Numbered from the stretch's first letter, positions 24,611 to 33,786 are shown. The stretch is DNA of 64,000 nt from Neobacillus cucumis (GCF_023715505.1 NZ_JAMBOH010000015.1:62001-126000), one strand, 5' to 3'. Notes: generated from the sequence alone by a model not told the origin. A program made the numbers and translations.

Positions 24611-26221
24611 TTATTCCTCGTAAAAAGGTAATTTGATTTTTAGCTCAATTATTTGATTTTTATAATCCACATGTAATGTTCCATGATGAAGCTCGATTAT
24701 ACTTTTGGTGATAGCTAATCCTAATCCAGCTCCAGATTTATTCGAAGATCGTGATGTATCTACCCGATAAAAACGATCAAATAATCTTGTAACCTCTTCT
24801 TTGGTTAAGGTTTCACATGCATTTGAAACAGATATTTGAACTGAATGTTTGTTTTTTATCATTTTCACATAAATGTTTCCAGGAGGAGTACTATATTTCA
24901 TTGCATTAGTTAACAGATTTTCTAACGCTCTGACCATTTGATTTGGATCAACTTTCATCATTATTTGTTCTTTTGGGATATCGCTACTAAACATAACATG
25001 ATTATCTTTAGCGATAGGATCAAGTTCGTCTATTAGCTGTCTGATCATTTGATTTATACTAACTTTTTCTTTTTTTAGCTGAACACCCTCATAATTTAAC
25101 CGGGTAAAATCAAATAAATCCTCAATTAACTTTTTTAATTGTTCCGATTTTCCGTAAGCGATATCCACGTATTCATCTAATTGTGTTTGGTTTTTGTATT
25201 GATGGTCTTTCACTAGTCTCAAATAACCCATAATCGACGTTAACGGCGTGCGTAAATCATGGGAAACATTTGTGATAAGCTCATCCTTTAATTTTTCCGT
25301 TTGTCTTTGCCTTTCAATCATTTCGTTTAATTCGGAAGCCATATAATTTATATTGGTTGCAAGAGACCCCAATTCATCTTTACTTTTCTCCCGAATTCTA
25401 TAGTGTAAATTTCCTTTTGCTATTTCCATTAAACCTAATGCAATCTCCTCGATTTCTTTCATTTTCCTTTTGGTGATTAGATAAAAACAGAGAATAAACG
25501 TAACCAGACCTAAAATATAGGGGGTAACACCGGTTTCTTTTATATAAACAGTTGTGGATTTAGGGACTCCACTTACAATGATATAGTTCTTTCCACCATT
25601 TAGAGTTATCGAATAAAGCTTTGTAATAGTGGGGTGTTCATCATGATCTTTTCCAACCAAAGTCTTTTGGGCATTTGTCATCACATTTTCAAGATTGATT
25701 TGTGTATCACTTATTCCTTTGGACCTGTAGAGGACCTTACCGTCTGAATTGGTAATAAGTGTATTGAGATTGTATTTTATTTTAGGTTTATTGATTAAAT
25801 ATTGAATTAATTCCGTTTTTGTTAATTGGTAGACGGACTTCCCATCGTACGGGACCATTACCCATTCTTCGTTTCCTTTTGTATAGGTGGGAGAACGTTT
25901 AAGGAACTTCTTCTTGAAAGCTGGATCCTCATTCCCTAATTCTAATATGAGTCCGTTTATATCTTGATTCATTTCATTAAATTGATTGGCCAAATCTCGT
26001 GCGCTTTCGTCAATCGTTACGACCCCTTCTGTAAAATCAAGTCTGCGATCTTCATTAACAAAGAAGGGACTTGCCGCTAAACCAACAAGTGTCGAGATAA
26101 GGATACAAAAAGCAAACGCTAATATTACCTGTATTCGTATGCTTGTCTTCACTACATGGACTAGTTTATCAAAATAGTTGCCACTCGGAAGGAAGGGGAT
26201 CAACTGTTTCTTATTGTTCAA
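24611..26221 (-). CDS. Sensor histidine kinase, VanS-like
   Basis: The 536-residue kinase has TM1 near 29-50, an extracytoplasmic sensor of about 180 residues, TM2 near 232-250, HAMP (251-303), a dimerisation domain with H321 in TNVSHDLRTPLTSIMGY, an N-box with ENLLTNAMKYS and G-boxes in SGAGLGLAITKSI. The sensor contains DGKSVYQLTKTEL and NSDGKVLYRSKG, reminiscent of a PAS-like extracellular fold. It overlaps the response regulator gene by 11 bp, so the two are translationally coupled. The likely signal concerns the envelope, judged from the divergent lipid gene cluster. Confidence 0.92.
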   Translation of the reverse strand: MNNKKQLIPFLPSGNYFDKLVHVVKTSIRIQVILAFAFCILISTLVGLAASPFFVNEDRRLDFTEGVVTIDESARDLANQFNEMNQDINGLILELGNEDPAFKKKFLKRSPTYTKGNEEWVMVPYDGKSVYQLTKTELIQYLINKPKIKYNLNTLITNSDGKVLYRSKGISDTQINLENVMTNAQKTLVGKDHDEHPTITKLYSITLNGGKNYIIVSGVPKSTTVYIKETGVTPYILGLVTFILCFYLITKRKMKEIEEIALGLMEIAKGNLHYRIREKSKDELGSLATNINYMASELNEMIERQRQTEKLKDELITNVSHDLRTPLTSIMGYLRLVKDHQYKNQTQLDEYVDIAYGKSEQLKKLIEDLFDFTRLNYEGVQLKKEKVSINQMIRQLIDELDPIAKDNHVMFSSDIPKEQIMMKVDPNQMVRALENLLTNAMKYSTPPGNIYVKMIKNKHSVQISVSNACETLTKEEVTRLFDRFYRVDTSRSSNKSGAGLGLAITKSIIELHHGTLHVDYKNQIIELKIKLPFYEE

Positions 26222-26927
26222 TTTTATAGCCGACCCCCCAAACTGTTTTTATATAACGAGGTGTTCGCGGATTATTCTCAAGTTTCTCCCGCAAATTTCG
26301 AATGTGAACCATTACGGTATTTTCTGATTCATAAAAGGGTTCATTCCATACCCGTTCATAGATTTTTTCTGTACTAAATACGACACCAGGGTTGCGAGCT
26401 AAAAGTTCCAAAATGGCAAATTCCCTAGGTGTTAGCTTTATTTCTCTTCCTTCTACAGCTACCTCGTGCGTAGAAACGTTAATCAATAGCTCATCTAGGG
26501 AAATGATATCCATCCGTTGGACCGTATTTGGTTGAGGGTTTCCATCCATTTGATTAAAACGAAGATAACGACGGAGCTGTGACTTAATTCTTGCCACTAA
26601 TTCCAACGGTTGAAACGGTTTTGTGACATAATCATCCGCTCCTGTCGTTAAGCCCATGATCTTATCCATATCCTGTGATTTGGCAGATAACATTATAATA
26701 GGAACATTTCTGCTTTCTCTGATTTTTAAACATGCTTGAATACCATCTAAACGAGGCATCATGATGTCTAATACCACCAAATGTATAGTGTTTTCTTCTA
26801 GGAGAGTTAACCCCTCAATTCCGTCTGCAGCTTTTAATACGTTATATCCCTCATTATTTAGATAAATCCCGATTAAATCACGTATTTCTTTTTCATCATC
26901 AATAATTAGAATGGTTTCTTGTGGCAT
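26211..26927 (-). CDS. OmpR/PhoB-family response regulator
   Basis: The 238-residue protein has a receiver domain with D10, D11, phospho-acceptor D54 (VVLDIMMPRLDG) and K103 (YVTKPFQP), and a winged-helix DNA-binding domain from about 140 (IKLTPREFAILELLARNPG, then VWNEPFYESENTVMVHIRNLREKL). It starts the two-gene operon with the kinase. The 177-bp region between it and the divergent PAP2 gene carries 11-bp-spaced direct repeats of the type this family binds, implying autoregulation and control of the divergent operon. Confidence 0.95.
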   Translation of the reverse strand: MPQETILIIDDEKEIRDLIGIYLNNEGYNVLKAADGIEGLTLLEENTIHLVVLDIMMPRLDGIQACLKIRESRNVPIIMLSAKSQDMDKIMGLTTGADDYVTKPFQPLELVARIKSQLRRYLRFNQMDGNPQPNTVQRMDIISLDELLINVSTHEVAVEGREIKLTPREFAILELLARNPGVVFSTEKIYERVWNEPFYESENTVMVHIRNLREKLENNPRTPRYIKTVWGVGYKIEQ

Positions 26928-26991
26928 GTAAACCTCTCCTTCCTAATGGCTAAAGTTTACTCTAATCCTCTTAAGAAAAAACAATAGAATT

Positions 26992-27040
26992 TCTGAAGTT
27001 TTTCTTAAGATTTACTTTTACTTTTAAGAAAATCTTCAGA
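26992..27040. promoter_or_regulatory. Response-regulator boxes, inverted pair of 11-bp direct repeats
   Basis: On the plus strand TTTAAGA (27023) and CTTCAGA (27034) are 11 bp apart; on the minus strand CTTAAGA and CTTCAGA are also 11 bp apart (complements at 27003-27010 and 26992-26999). The two pairs are mirror images across 12 bases. Further CTTAAGA copies occur at 26970 and 27057. Eleven-bp direct repeats are the normal OmpR-family operator form, and the divergent symmetry would let one regulator drive both promoters. Confidence 0.65.
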
Positions 27041-27104
27041 AGGAAGCGCAGATTTCCTTAAGAAGTTTTTTGTAACATACAGACAGACGAGGAGGAGTTC
27101 GGAA

Positions 27105-27767
27105 ATGAATAAGAAATCGAAAATAGTTGGCATGCTTTGTTTTTTGCTGAGTATACCAGCGATGATGCTGATTTATCCCTATTTAAACACACCCACTCGC
27201 GGTATTCACACGCTCGTTACGAGTTTAGATAAAGCTATTCCGGTTGTGACATTATTTGTGGTTCCCTATGTTGCATGGGTTGGTTACTTAACCATAACCT
27301 TACTATATTTTTGTTTCAAAGATTCTACACTGGCGTTTAAAACGATTCTTGTTTTTGACCTGGGATTACTAGTTTGCTTTACCATTTATTATTTTTATCA
27401 AACGGTAGGTCCTGTACGCCCTGATATAACAGGTGATGATCCCCTTTCTACAATTTTGCAGTATGTTTATAAGATTGATCAACCTTACAATTGCTTTCCA
27501 AGTATTCACGTTATGAGCAGTTATTTAATGATCCGAGCGATACGTAACAGTTCACTCTCAAACAGATGGATCAAATGGAGCATTGTTTGTTTCTCAACTT
27601 CTATTATCTTTGCCACATTGTTTATTAAACAACATGTGATTATGGATGTAGTAGCCGCGATTGTTTTGGTTGAATGGTTATTCAAAATAGTAGAACTTGT
27701 CCATAGTTGGATATTATTGCCGAAACGGTCAGTAAAACCTGTTGCCAAAAAATCCTATTTAATATAG
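27105..27767 (+). CDS. PAP2-family phosphatase (membrane)
   Basis: The 220-residue protein has about six membrane helices and a PAP2-type catalytic set: TVGPVRPDI, CFPSIHVMSS and IKQHVIMDVVAA, where the usual SRV in the third motif is replaced by IKQ. This form resembles the inositol phosphotransferase/PAP2_3 group rather than classical undecaprenyl pyrophosphatases. It leads a run of seven co-directional envelope genes and starts 177 bp from the divergent response regulator. GAGGAGGAG precedes its ATG. Substrate is unknown; a lipid phosphate or headgroup-transfer reaction is likely. Confidence 0.82.
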   Translation: MNKKSKIVGMLCFLLSIPAMMLIYPYLNTPTRGIHTLVTSLDKAIPVVTLFVVPYVAWVGYLTITLLYFCFKDSTLAFKTILVFDLGLLVCFTIYYFYQTVGPVRPDITGDDPLSTILQYVYKIDQPYNCFPSIHVMSSYLMIRAIRNSSLSNRWIKWSIVCFSTSIIFATLFIKQHVIMDVVAAIVLVEWLFKIVELVHSWILLPKRSVKPVAKKSYLI

Positions 27768-27851
27768 CCATTTTTGCGAGTTACCACAGGGTAATGTGGG
27801 AAAGTCGATACCTCATAGAAAAAATCACACAACTTAAAGGAGTGGAGATCA

Positions 27852-29027
27852 ATGAAAGCAGTAAATAAAGATAAAGTGTTAATTCTTACCGGTAATTATG
27901 GTGATGGCCATATTCAAGTAGCCCAAGCTTTACACGACGCAATACAGATTAGATATCCGGCATTAGAGCCTGTGATCTTTGATTTTATGGAATGGGTCCA
28001 TCCATATTCCAATCAGTTCAGCCGTTTCATTTACCTCCAGGGAGTAAAAAAATTCCCCCAAGTATATGGCTTTATCTATCAAAAAACACGAAAAGTAAAC
28101 AAACTATCCAATGTGATGAAGACCCTTTTATCTACAGGCGTCGGCCGCATGCTTAAGTTAATCGAAGAAGTACAGCCCAAAGTCGTAGTCAGCACTTTTC
28201 CTTTGGCAGCGGCAGTCATGTCAAAGTTAAAATCATTAGGTTTAACTGACATTCCTACTGTTACAACCATTACGGATCATACCGATCATAGCTGCTGGAT
28301 TTATCCTTTTACTGATCATTATATTGTAGGATCTACTATTGTCCGTGATTCACTAATTAAATTAGGGGTTGAAGAGAATCGGATTTCAAATACGGGGATC
28401 CCGATTCGACAGCAATTTTCTCAATCCTTTCAACGAGAGGAAATTATCGAGAAATACGGTTTAGATCCACATATTCCAACCATTTTAGTGATGGGAGGCG
28501 GTTGCGGCATGATTGGGGAGGGGAATTCCACCCTTCAGGAGATCGATGCATTACCAAACCCTATTCAATTAATTATTGTTTGTGGACATAATGATAAACT
28601 TCGTATGCAATTACAGGAAAAGCTAAAGGATTCCAAACATCGCATTCATCTCACTGGTTATATTCATTACGTTCATGAAATAATGGCCATTTCCGATCTT
28701 ATGATCACTAAGCCAGGAGGAGTGACTACTTTTGAAGGTATCGCAATGGAATTACCGATGCTACTTTATAAACCGATTCCTGGACAAGAACAGGATAATG
28801 CAAAATTTTTAGTACGTTCAGGGGTGGCGCTTCAAGCTGAAACTGGTCGAGATTTGCTCGATCATTTATCGAAAATATTAAGTAATAAAAATCTACTTCA
28901 ACAGATGAGAGACAATTCAAAACAGTTTCATCCAAAAGAATCTGCTTTTGCCTCAGTAGAAGTAATCATGAAAACCAAAGAAGTCAACAACAGTATGGAC
29001 GAACTAGTATATACGTTTGGTTACTAA
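27852..29027 (+). CDS. MGDG synthase-family glycosyltransferase (UgtP-like)
   Basis: The 391-residue GT-B enzyme has the N-terminal motif ILTGNYGDGHIQVAQAL and the MGDG-synthase domain (to about 175), then a GT28-type C-terminal half with VMGGGCGMIGEG, LTGYIHYVHEIMAISDLMI and the nucleotide-sugar site TKPGGVTTFEGIAMELPMLL. It resembles the UgtP-type glucosyltransferases that glucosylate diacylglycerol, using UDP-glucose at the inner membrane face. Length is near that of UgtP (382). It may supply glycolipid anchors or a related lipid; exact sugar and acceptor cannot be read from sequence. AAAGGAGTGGAG precedes the ATG. Confidence 0.88.
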   Translation: MKAVNKDKVLILTGNYGDGHIQVAQALHDAIQIRYPALEPVIFDFMEWVHPYSNQFSRFIYLQGVKKFPQVYGFIYQKTRKVNKLSNVMKTLLSTGVGRMLKLIEEVQPKVVVSTFPLAAAVMSKLKSLGLTDIPTVTTITDHTDHSCWIYPFTDHYIVGSTIVRDSLIKLGVEENRISNTGIPIRQQFSQSFQREEIIEKYGLDPHIPTILVMGGGCGMIGEGNSTLQEIDALPNPIQLIIVCGHNDKLRMQLQEKLKDSKHRIHLTGYIHYVHEIMAISDLMITKPGGVTTFEGIAMELPMLLYKPIPGQEQDNAKFLVRSGVALQAETGRDLLDHLSKILSNKNLLQQMRDNSKQFHPKESAFASVEVIMKTKEVNNSMDELVYTFGY

Positions 29028-29046
29028 GTTAAGAAGGAGGTGAAAT

Positions 29047-29724
29047 ATGGAAAATATCATATTAGCATTAAACAAGGATAAAAAGTCTCTGGCAGCTCAT
29101 TTTCTTTCGATGGGAGGTTTGATAATCTTCTTACTTTTCACAGGATTATATATATATTTTCTTCATACAGGAGCAGCAAAAATATGGCTTGAATCCGTTC
29201 GTAATCTTGGATTATTTGGGATAATCATAGGTATCTTCATTCAAACGGTGGTAAATGTCATACCTGCTCCCGGCGAATTCATCTCACTTTTTCTTATTGA
29301 AATATATGGTCCAGTTGCAGGTGGCATTTATTCTTGGATTGGCGGGATCTTAGGGGCACTACTTGCATATCATCTAGCCAATTGGATTGCTCGACCTATA
29401 ATAGAACCATTGGCAAAACCTTATATGGAAAAAGTACAAGTTTGGCTGCAAAAACAGGGTGATATAGGACTTTTGATTATTCGCTTTGTACCATTGGTTC
29501 CTTATCATTTTATCAACTATACGGCAGGTATATTGAGAGTAAATAAAAGAGCCTTTACATGGTCGACCGCTTTAGGGATATTGCCTTATACGATATCTGT
29601 AAGCTGCCTATTTGCAGGGGTTCGTCATGGGAAATTGATTCCATTTATACTCGGCGGCTGTCTGTTTATTTTGTCTTCTGTCATAAGTATTGTCATGAAA
29701 AAAAGATGGAATAAGTTCATATAA
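29047..29724 (+). CDS. TVP38/TMEM64 (DedA-like) membrane protein
   Basis: The 225-residue protein has about six hydrophobic segments and the VTT-domain core: VNVIPAPGEFISLFLIEIYG, then GGIYSWIGGILGALLAYHLA, and RFVPLVPYHFINYTAG. Related DedA-superfamily proteins move undecaprenyl phosphate or phospholipids across the membrane. AAGGAGGTGAAAT precedes ATG 29047, 19 bp after the glycosyltransferase, so they are surely co-transcribed. A lipid-carrier flipping role is inferred. Confidence 0.85.
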   Translation: MENIILALNKDKKSLAAHFLSMGGLIIFLLFTGLYIYFLHTGAAKIWLESVRNLGLFGIIIGIFIQTVVNVIPAPGEFISLFLIEIYGPVAGGIYSWIGGILGALLAYHLANWIARPIIEPLAKPYMEKVQVWLQKQGDIGLLIIRFVPLVPYHFINYTAGILRVNKRAFTWSTALGILPYTISVSCLFAGVRHGKLIPFILGGCLFILSSVISIVMKKRWNKFI

Positions 29725-29779
29725 AATATTTATTAATATGAACCCTTACAAGACAAAAACGAAGAGAAGAGGACAGGAA

Positions 29780-30469
29780 ATGTTAAATATTATTTTAGTT
29801 GTGTTGTGCTTCCTAACACTTTATTGGTTCGTTCCATTTCTACTTACTGCCGGTGCAGGTATCGGGGTTTTAAAGAGGAAGGATGCTTCTGAAAGAATTG
29901 CTTTTACTTTTGATGATGGTCCAAATCCCATTTATACACCGCAGCTATTGGATTTGTTAAAGAAAAATAAGATAAAAGCCACATTTTTTGTCGTTGGTTT
30001 TAAAGCGGAAAAATACCCAGAGTTAATTACGAGAATGCATGCCGAAGGACACTTAATTGGCATGCATAATTATGTGCACAAATCTAACTGGCTGCTGGCT
30101 CCTTGGACGGTTCGCCAGCATTTAACGAAGACCGCATCGATCATTGAAAAAATTACAGGAGAGTGTCCTATCTATTATCGTCCGCCTTGGGGATTATTAA
30201 CTTTATTTGATTTTCTATTAATGAAACAATACCAGATTATTCATTGGTCAGTAATGGCGGAAGATTGGCGCAGTAATGGCGGCAGTGAAAAAGTAGAAAA
30301 CAGACTGTTACGGGATATAAAAAAGGGAGATGTTGTCCTTCTGCATGATTGTGGAGAAACCGCTGGGGCTGATGTGGATGCACCGATCAATACCATTACT
30401 GCGTTAAAAAAAGTATTTAAAGAATTATCAGGCCTTGGGATCTCTTGTGTAAGAATTGATGAATTATAG
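29780..30469 (+). CDS. Membrane-anchored polysaccharide deacetylase
   Basis: The 229-residue protein has one N-terminal membrane anchor (IILVVLCFLTLYWFVPFLLTA) and a NodB-type domain. Motif 1 TFDDGPNP carries the catalytic base and metal Asp; the metal-binding His pair is seen in GHLIGMHNYVHKS; RPPWG and the late motif VVLLHDCG follow. It probably deacetylates an envelope sugar, such as GlcNAc attached to a lipid carrier or polymer. ATG 29780 follows AGAGGACAGGA; an in-frame ATG at 29738 lacks a ribosome site. Another, exported-type deacetylase lies at 61212. Confidence 0.87.
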   Translation: MLNIILVVLCFLTLYWFVPFLLTAGAGIGVLKRKDASERIAFTFDDGPNPIYTPQLLDLLKKNKIKATFFVVGFKAEKYPELITRMHAEGHLIGMHNYVHKSNWLLAPWTVRQHLTKTASIIEKITGECPIYYRPPWGLLTLFDFLLMKQYQIIHWSVMAEDWRSNGGSEKVENRLLRDIKKGDVVLLHDCGETAGADVDAPINTITALKKVFKELSGLGISCVRIDEL

Positions 30470-30502
30470 ATTGATAAAAGAATTTAGAAACGAGGAAATA
30501 CG

Positions 30503-31093
30503 ATGAACTATAAATTATTTCAAGCAATTAATCAAGCTGCGGGTCATCACCCTTTTATTGATGGGTTGATGGTTTTTGTTACACAAAACGCATTAATCAT
30601 TTATGCTGTTGCTTTACTTCTCATGTGGATTTTTGGAAAAGATAAATATAAAAATACAGTGGTTTTGGCGACCATCACAGGGGTTCTAGGGTTATTCATT
30701 AATTTCGTCATCGGTCACATTTATGTTGAACCTCGTCCATTTGTATCCCACCACGTTAATCTATTAGTGGATCATTCTTCAGATGCATCCTTCCCAAGTG
30801 ATCATGGAACAGGGGCATTTTCATTATCTCTTGCCATCTTATTGCGTCATCGTAAATTGGGAATAGGTATGATTTTATTCGCTGTTTTAACAGGTTTTTC
30901 ACGTATATACGTTGGACATCATTACCCTTTTGATATACTTGGAAGTATGTTTGTAGCAATAATCGTTAGCACAATTGTCTATAAAATCAGCCCGATATTA
31001 CATCCATTTTCAAGAAGTATTATCAATCTTTATAATCGAATTCCATTAGGGGCTAAAAATCTACAAAATAAAAGGAAAACGAAAAATTTTTAA
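30503..31093 (+). CDS. bcrC: Undecaprenyl-diphosphatase BcrC
   Basis: The 196-residue protein matches Bacillus BcrC from its start (MNYKLFQAINQAAGHH) and has the PAP2 motifs VEPRPF, SFPSDHGTGAF and GFSRIYVGHHYPFDIL, with about five membrane helices. BcrC regenerates undecaprenyl phosphate on the outer face and gives bacitracin tolerance. Its place inside a two-component-controlled lipid operon is unusual, since Bacillus bcrC is usually a single gene under extracytoplasmic sigma factors. GAGGAAATACG precedes the ATG. A second copy elsewhere in the genome would be expected. Confidence 0.9.
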   Translation: MNYKLFQAINQAAGHHPFIDGLMVFVTQNALIIYAVALLLMWIFGKDKYKNTVVLATITGVLGLFINFVIGHIYVEPRPFVSHHVNLLVDHSSDASFPSDHGTGAFSLSLAILLRHRKLGIGMILFAVLTGFSRIYVGHHYPFDILGSMFVAIIVSTIVYKISPILHPFSRSIINLYNRIPLGAKNLQNKRKTKNF

Positions 31094-31115
31094 CTGAGGC
31101 GGGTATAACTATATA

Positions 31116-31711
31116 ATGTCACAATTCATTCAAACTTTATTTGACTGGCTTTCAAGTCAAGGTTACTTTGGAATAGCTTTAGGTTTAATGGTCGAAGTAA
31201 TTCCAAGTGAAATCGTATTATCCTATGGTGGTTATTTAGTTTCAATTGGGAAAATTTCATTTATCGGAGCGTTGCCGCAGGAATGGTTGGAGGAATTATT
31301 GCCCAGTGGTTCTTATATTGGATAGGAAGATACGGGGGAAGACCCTTTCTTGATAAATTTGGTAAATATATATTAATTCGTTCGTCCCACATAGATCTTG
31401 CCCAACATTGGTTTAGCAAATACGGATCCGGGGTTATTTTCACTACTCGTTTTATTCCAGTTGTGAGACATGCTATTTCTATTCCAGCCGGTATAGCAAA
31501 AATGTCATTTACAAAATTCAGCTTATATACACTTTTGGCCATCATTCCGTGGTCAAGCCTTTTTATTTACCTTGGCATGCACTTAGGCGGCCGATGGGAA
31601 CAAATTAATCAGGCTGCAAAACCATTTGTTACTCCCGTAATCTTTATCGCAATAGTGATTACTCTTTTTTATCTGTGGATTAAAAAAAGGAAGAGAAGAA
31701 ATAAGCTATAA
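31116..31711 (+). pseudogene. DedA family gene interrupted by a frameshift
   Basis: Residues 1-52 read MSQFIQTLFDWLSSQG to GKISFIGA in one frame, ending at a stop at 31325 after foreign sequence. The DedA homology resumes in another frame as VAAGMVGGIIAQWFLYWIG, GGRPFLDKFGKYIL, TRFIPVVRHAISIPAG and a Lys/Arg tail ending at 31711. One missing base near 31270, at GGAGCG-TTGCC, would join them into a normal DedA protein of about 198 residues. It is either a true inactivating deletion or a sequencing error. The DedA signature around FIPVVRHAISIPAG is intact. Confidence 0.85.
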
Positions 31712-31796
31712 AACTGATATCATTAAGTCTAGAGTTTCATTATTTTTTCACATTTCTTTTTCAATCGATTATATCCGAAAAACGAGGAATATTATT

Positions 31797-32456
31797 ATGA
31801 AATTAAAATCACATCTAGCCATTGCATTTGTCATTAGTGTTATTTGTATTGTGGGCTTTAGTTTGATGTCCCTATTGATCAGCGATCATAAGATCGTTCA
31901 CTTTGACACCATAGTAATAGGTGCTGTCCAAGGAATGGAATCGCCAACTCTGACAAGTGTAATGAAATTTTTTACTTTTATTGGGTCTGCACCTTTTGTT
32001 ATTGTCATGAGCATCGTGATATTGTTTTTTCTCTATAAAGTACTACAGCACCGGGTAGAATTAATTTTATTTATTGTTACAATCATAGGCTCTGCGGGCT
32101 TAAATGGACTTTTAAAACATTTGTTCCATCGAATTCGTCCTAACTTACATCGCCTAATTGACGTAGGAGGATATAGTTTTCCCAGTGGACATGCCATGAA
32201 TGCCTTCAGTGTTTATGTCATTATAACGTTTCTGTTATGGCGTCATATTCCAAGAAAATGGGGGAGAACCCTTCTAATACTATTTAGTTTTTTCATGATC
32301 CTGGCCATTGGGGTCAGTCGAATTTACTTAGGAGTGCATTATCCAAGTGATATTGTTGGGGGTTATTTCGCCAGTGGCTTCTGGTTAACGGCAGCTATTT
32401 GGACTTTCCAATTTTATAAAGAAAGGCGGAACAAGCTAAGACATTATTCAAACTAA
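31797..32456 (+). CDS. PAP2-family phosphatase (PgpB/YodM-like)
   Basis: The 219-residue protein has about six membrane helices and intact acid phosphatase motifs KHLFHRIRPNL, GGYSFPSGHAMNAF and VSRIYLGVHYPSDIVGG. These fit phosphatidylglycerophosphate/undecaprenyl-pyrophosphate phosphatases facing outwards. It is the third PAP2 gene of the cluster and the last before the terminator. GAGGAATATTATT precedes ATG 31797. The 85-bp gap from the DedA gene leaves room for a separate promoter, but none is clear. Confidence 0.88.
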   Translation: MKLKSHLAIAFVISVICIVGFSLMSLLISDHKIVHFDTIVIGAVQGMESPTLTSVMKFFTFIGSAPFVIVMSIVILFFLYKVLQHRVELILFIVTIIGSAGLNGLLKHLFHRIRPNLHRLIDVGGYSFPSGHAMNAFSVYVIITFLLWRHIPRKWGRTLLILFSFFMILAIGVSRIYLGVHYPSDIVGGYFASGFWLTAAIWTFQFYKERRNKLRHYSN

Positions 32457-32472
32457 CATGAATAATTAGATT

Positions 32473-32523
32473 AAAAAACTGACTCAAAAAGTGTGATTTC
32501 CCATCTTTTGAGTCAGTTTTTTG
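32473..32523 (+). terminator. Terminator of the envelope-lipid cluster
   Basis: AAAAAACTGACTCAAAA pairs with TTTTGAGTCAGTTTTTT. It can also end the convergent DUF438 gene. Confidence 0.92.
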
Positions 32524-32543
32524 TTATTGAGTATTAGTTTGAG

Positions 32544-33773
32544 TTAGTTGAGAATACGTTTTTCACCTTGAATTTCCTGAATGGAGCTAATATTTTGCGT
32601 GAATTCAAGTGTTCCCACATATGCACCAGCTTCATCTCTTACAGCAAAATAGCGGATGTACACGTATTTATCTTTAAATTTAATATAGAAATCTTCGCAA
32701 TCTTTGATACCTGCTTTAAATTCTCGTAATAATTGTTCAACGGCATGAACACTCTTTGGTGGATGACAGTTTTGTACGGTTCTGCCAATCACCGCTTTGG
32801 TACGAGCAAAGATTCTTTCTTTTCCGTGCGAGAAATAGCGAACGACATCATCTTGGTCGATAAAGGTAATATCAACAGGTAAATGGTTTAGCATAAGTTC
32901 TAACTGTTTTAGTGATAAAATACCTGTTTCTAACCGAATATATCCTTCGGTTAATGCATTTTCTTCAATCTGTTTTCGCTCAGGCTTCCATACACCCACA
33001 GGTTCAGTTAGACAAAAACCAATTTCATCACTCTCATGAGCAATTTTCACCCATTCGTCTTCGGTTAAGGTTTGCAATGCCATTGGAAATAAGATGTTTT
33101 CCTCTTTAAAGATCATTTCACTGACTTCTCGGATGACAAAATATAAGGCTTCTATTACGGATTGTTTATCACCGTCATAGTTCGTTATTTTCTCTTTTGC
33201 CTCTTTAATGGCGGCTCGGATTCCGTCATCAACTCCCCACATCACTTGAGTAGGGCCCATAATTCCGTACTTTTCTAAATAAGGGAAGAGTAAATTCTCT
33301 TTCCTGCTGTAATGTTTGTCGATGTCTAGTAATAGATTTAAATCTTCTAGTAACTTAAACTTGTTTTCCTCAGTGTCTGCTTTTTCGAAACGGTCGAAAT
33401 GGAGCTGGAGTTTAAAGTTTACCAATCTATCAATCTCTTTATTCTCTAATTTAAAGGTATGGATGGGGTGTCCAGGCTGTTCTTCAGGCTTATCGGTGCG
33501 ATGTATTTCCTCAATAGAACCTTTAAAAATGGCTGTATGAACTGAGCATAGACGCTGCACTTCTGCGACCGGAATTCCTTCTTCCTCCATTAGTGTTTGT
33601 TCTAATTTAGATATCTCTGCCACAGAAATGCTACCTGCTGCTTCTTCAAAACGAGCCTTTACTTCCTCGACACTTTTGCCGTTGTGCAGATCTTTAATAA
33701 TTTCCTTTAAGGCTGCTTGCCGCGCTGATTGGGTAATGGTTTCTTGTTCACGGTTATTGATGATTTCACTCAT
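32544..33773 (-). CDS. DUF438-hemerythrin-PAS protein
   Basis: The 409-residue soluble protein has an N-terminal DUF438 domain (about 15-80, with GKSVEEVKARFEE and LEQTLMEEEGIPVAEVQRLCSVHTAIF), a hemerythrin-like domain (about 100-245; metal ligands suggested by HPIHTF, LHFDRFEK, HYSRKENLLFPYL and IFKEENILFP), and a C-terminal PAS domain (about 285-400, with DITFIDQDDVVRYFSHGKE). Hemerythrin di-iron sites bind O2 or NO, and the PAS half keeps RIFARTKAVIGRTVQNCHPP. It lies 13 bp after the DUF1858 gene and shares its Fnr-controlled promoter, supporting a role in anaerobic or nitrosative physiology. Confidence 0.88.
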   Translation of the reverse strand: MSEIINNREQETITQSARQAALKEIIKDLHNGKSVEEVKARFEEAAGSISVAEISKLEQTLMEEEGIPVAEVQRLCSVHTAIFKGSIEEIHRTDKPEEQPGHPIHTFKLENKEIDRLVNFKLQLHFDRFEKADTEENKFKLLEDLNLLLDIDKHYSRKENLLFPYLEKYGIMGPTQVMWGVDDGIRAAIKEAKEKITNYDGDKQSVIEALYFVIREVSEMIFKEENILFPMALQTLTEDEWVKIAHESDEIGFCLTEPVGVWKPERKQIEENALTEGYIRLETGILSLKQLELMLNHLPVDITFIDQDDVVRYFSHGKERIFARTKAVIGRTVQNCHPPKSVHAVEQLLREFKAGIKDCEDFYIKFKDKYVYIRYFAVRDEAGAYVGTLEFTQNISSIQEIQGEKRILN

Positions 33774-33786
33774 GATTTATTCTCCT

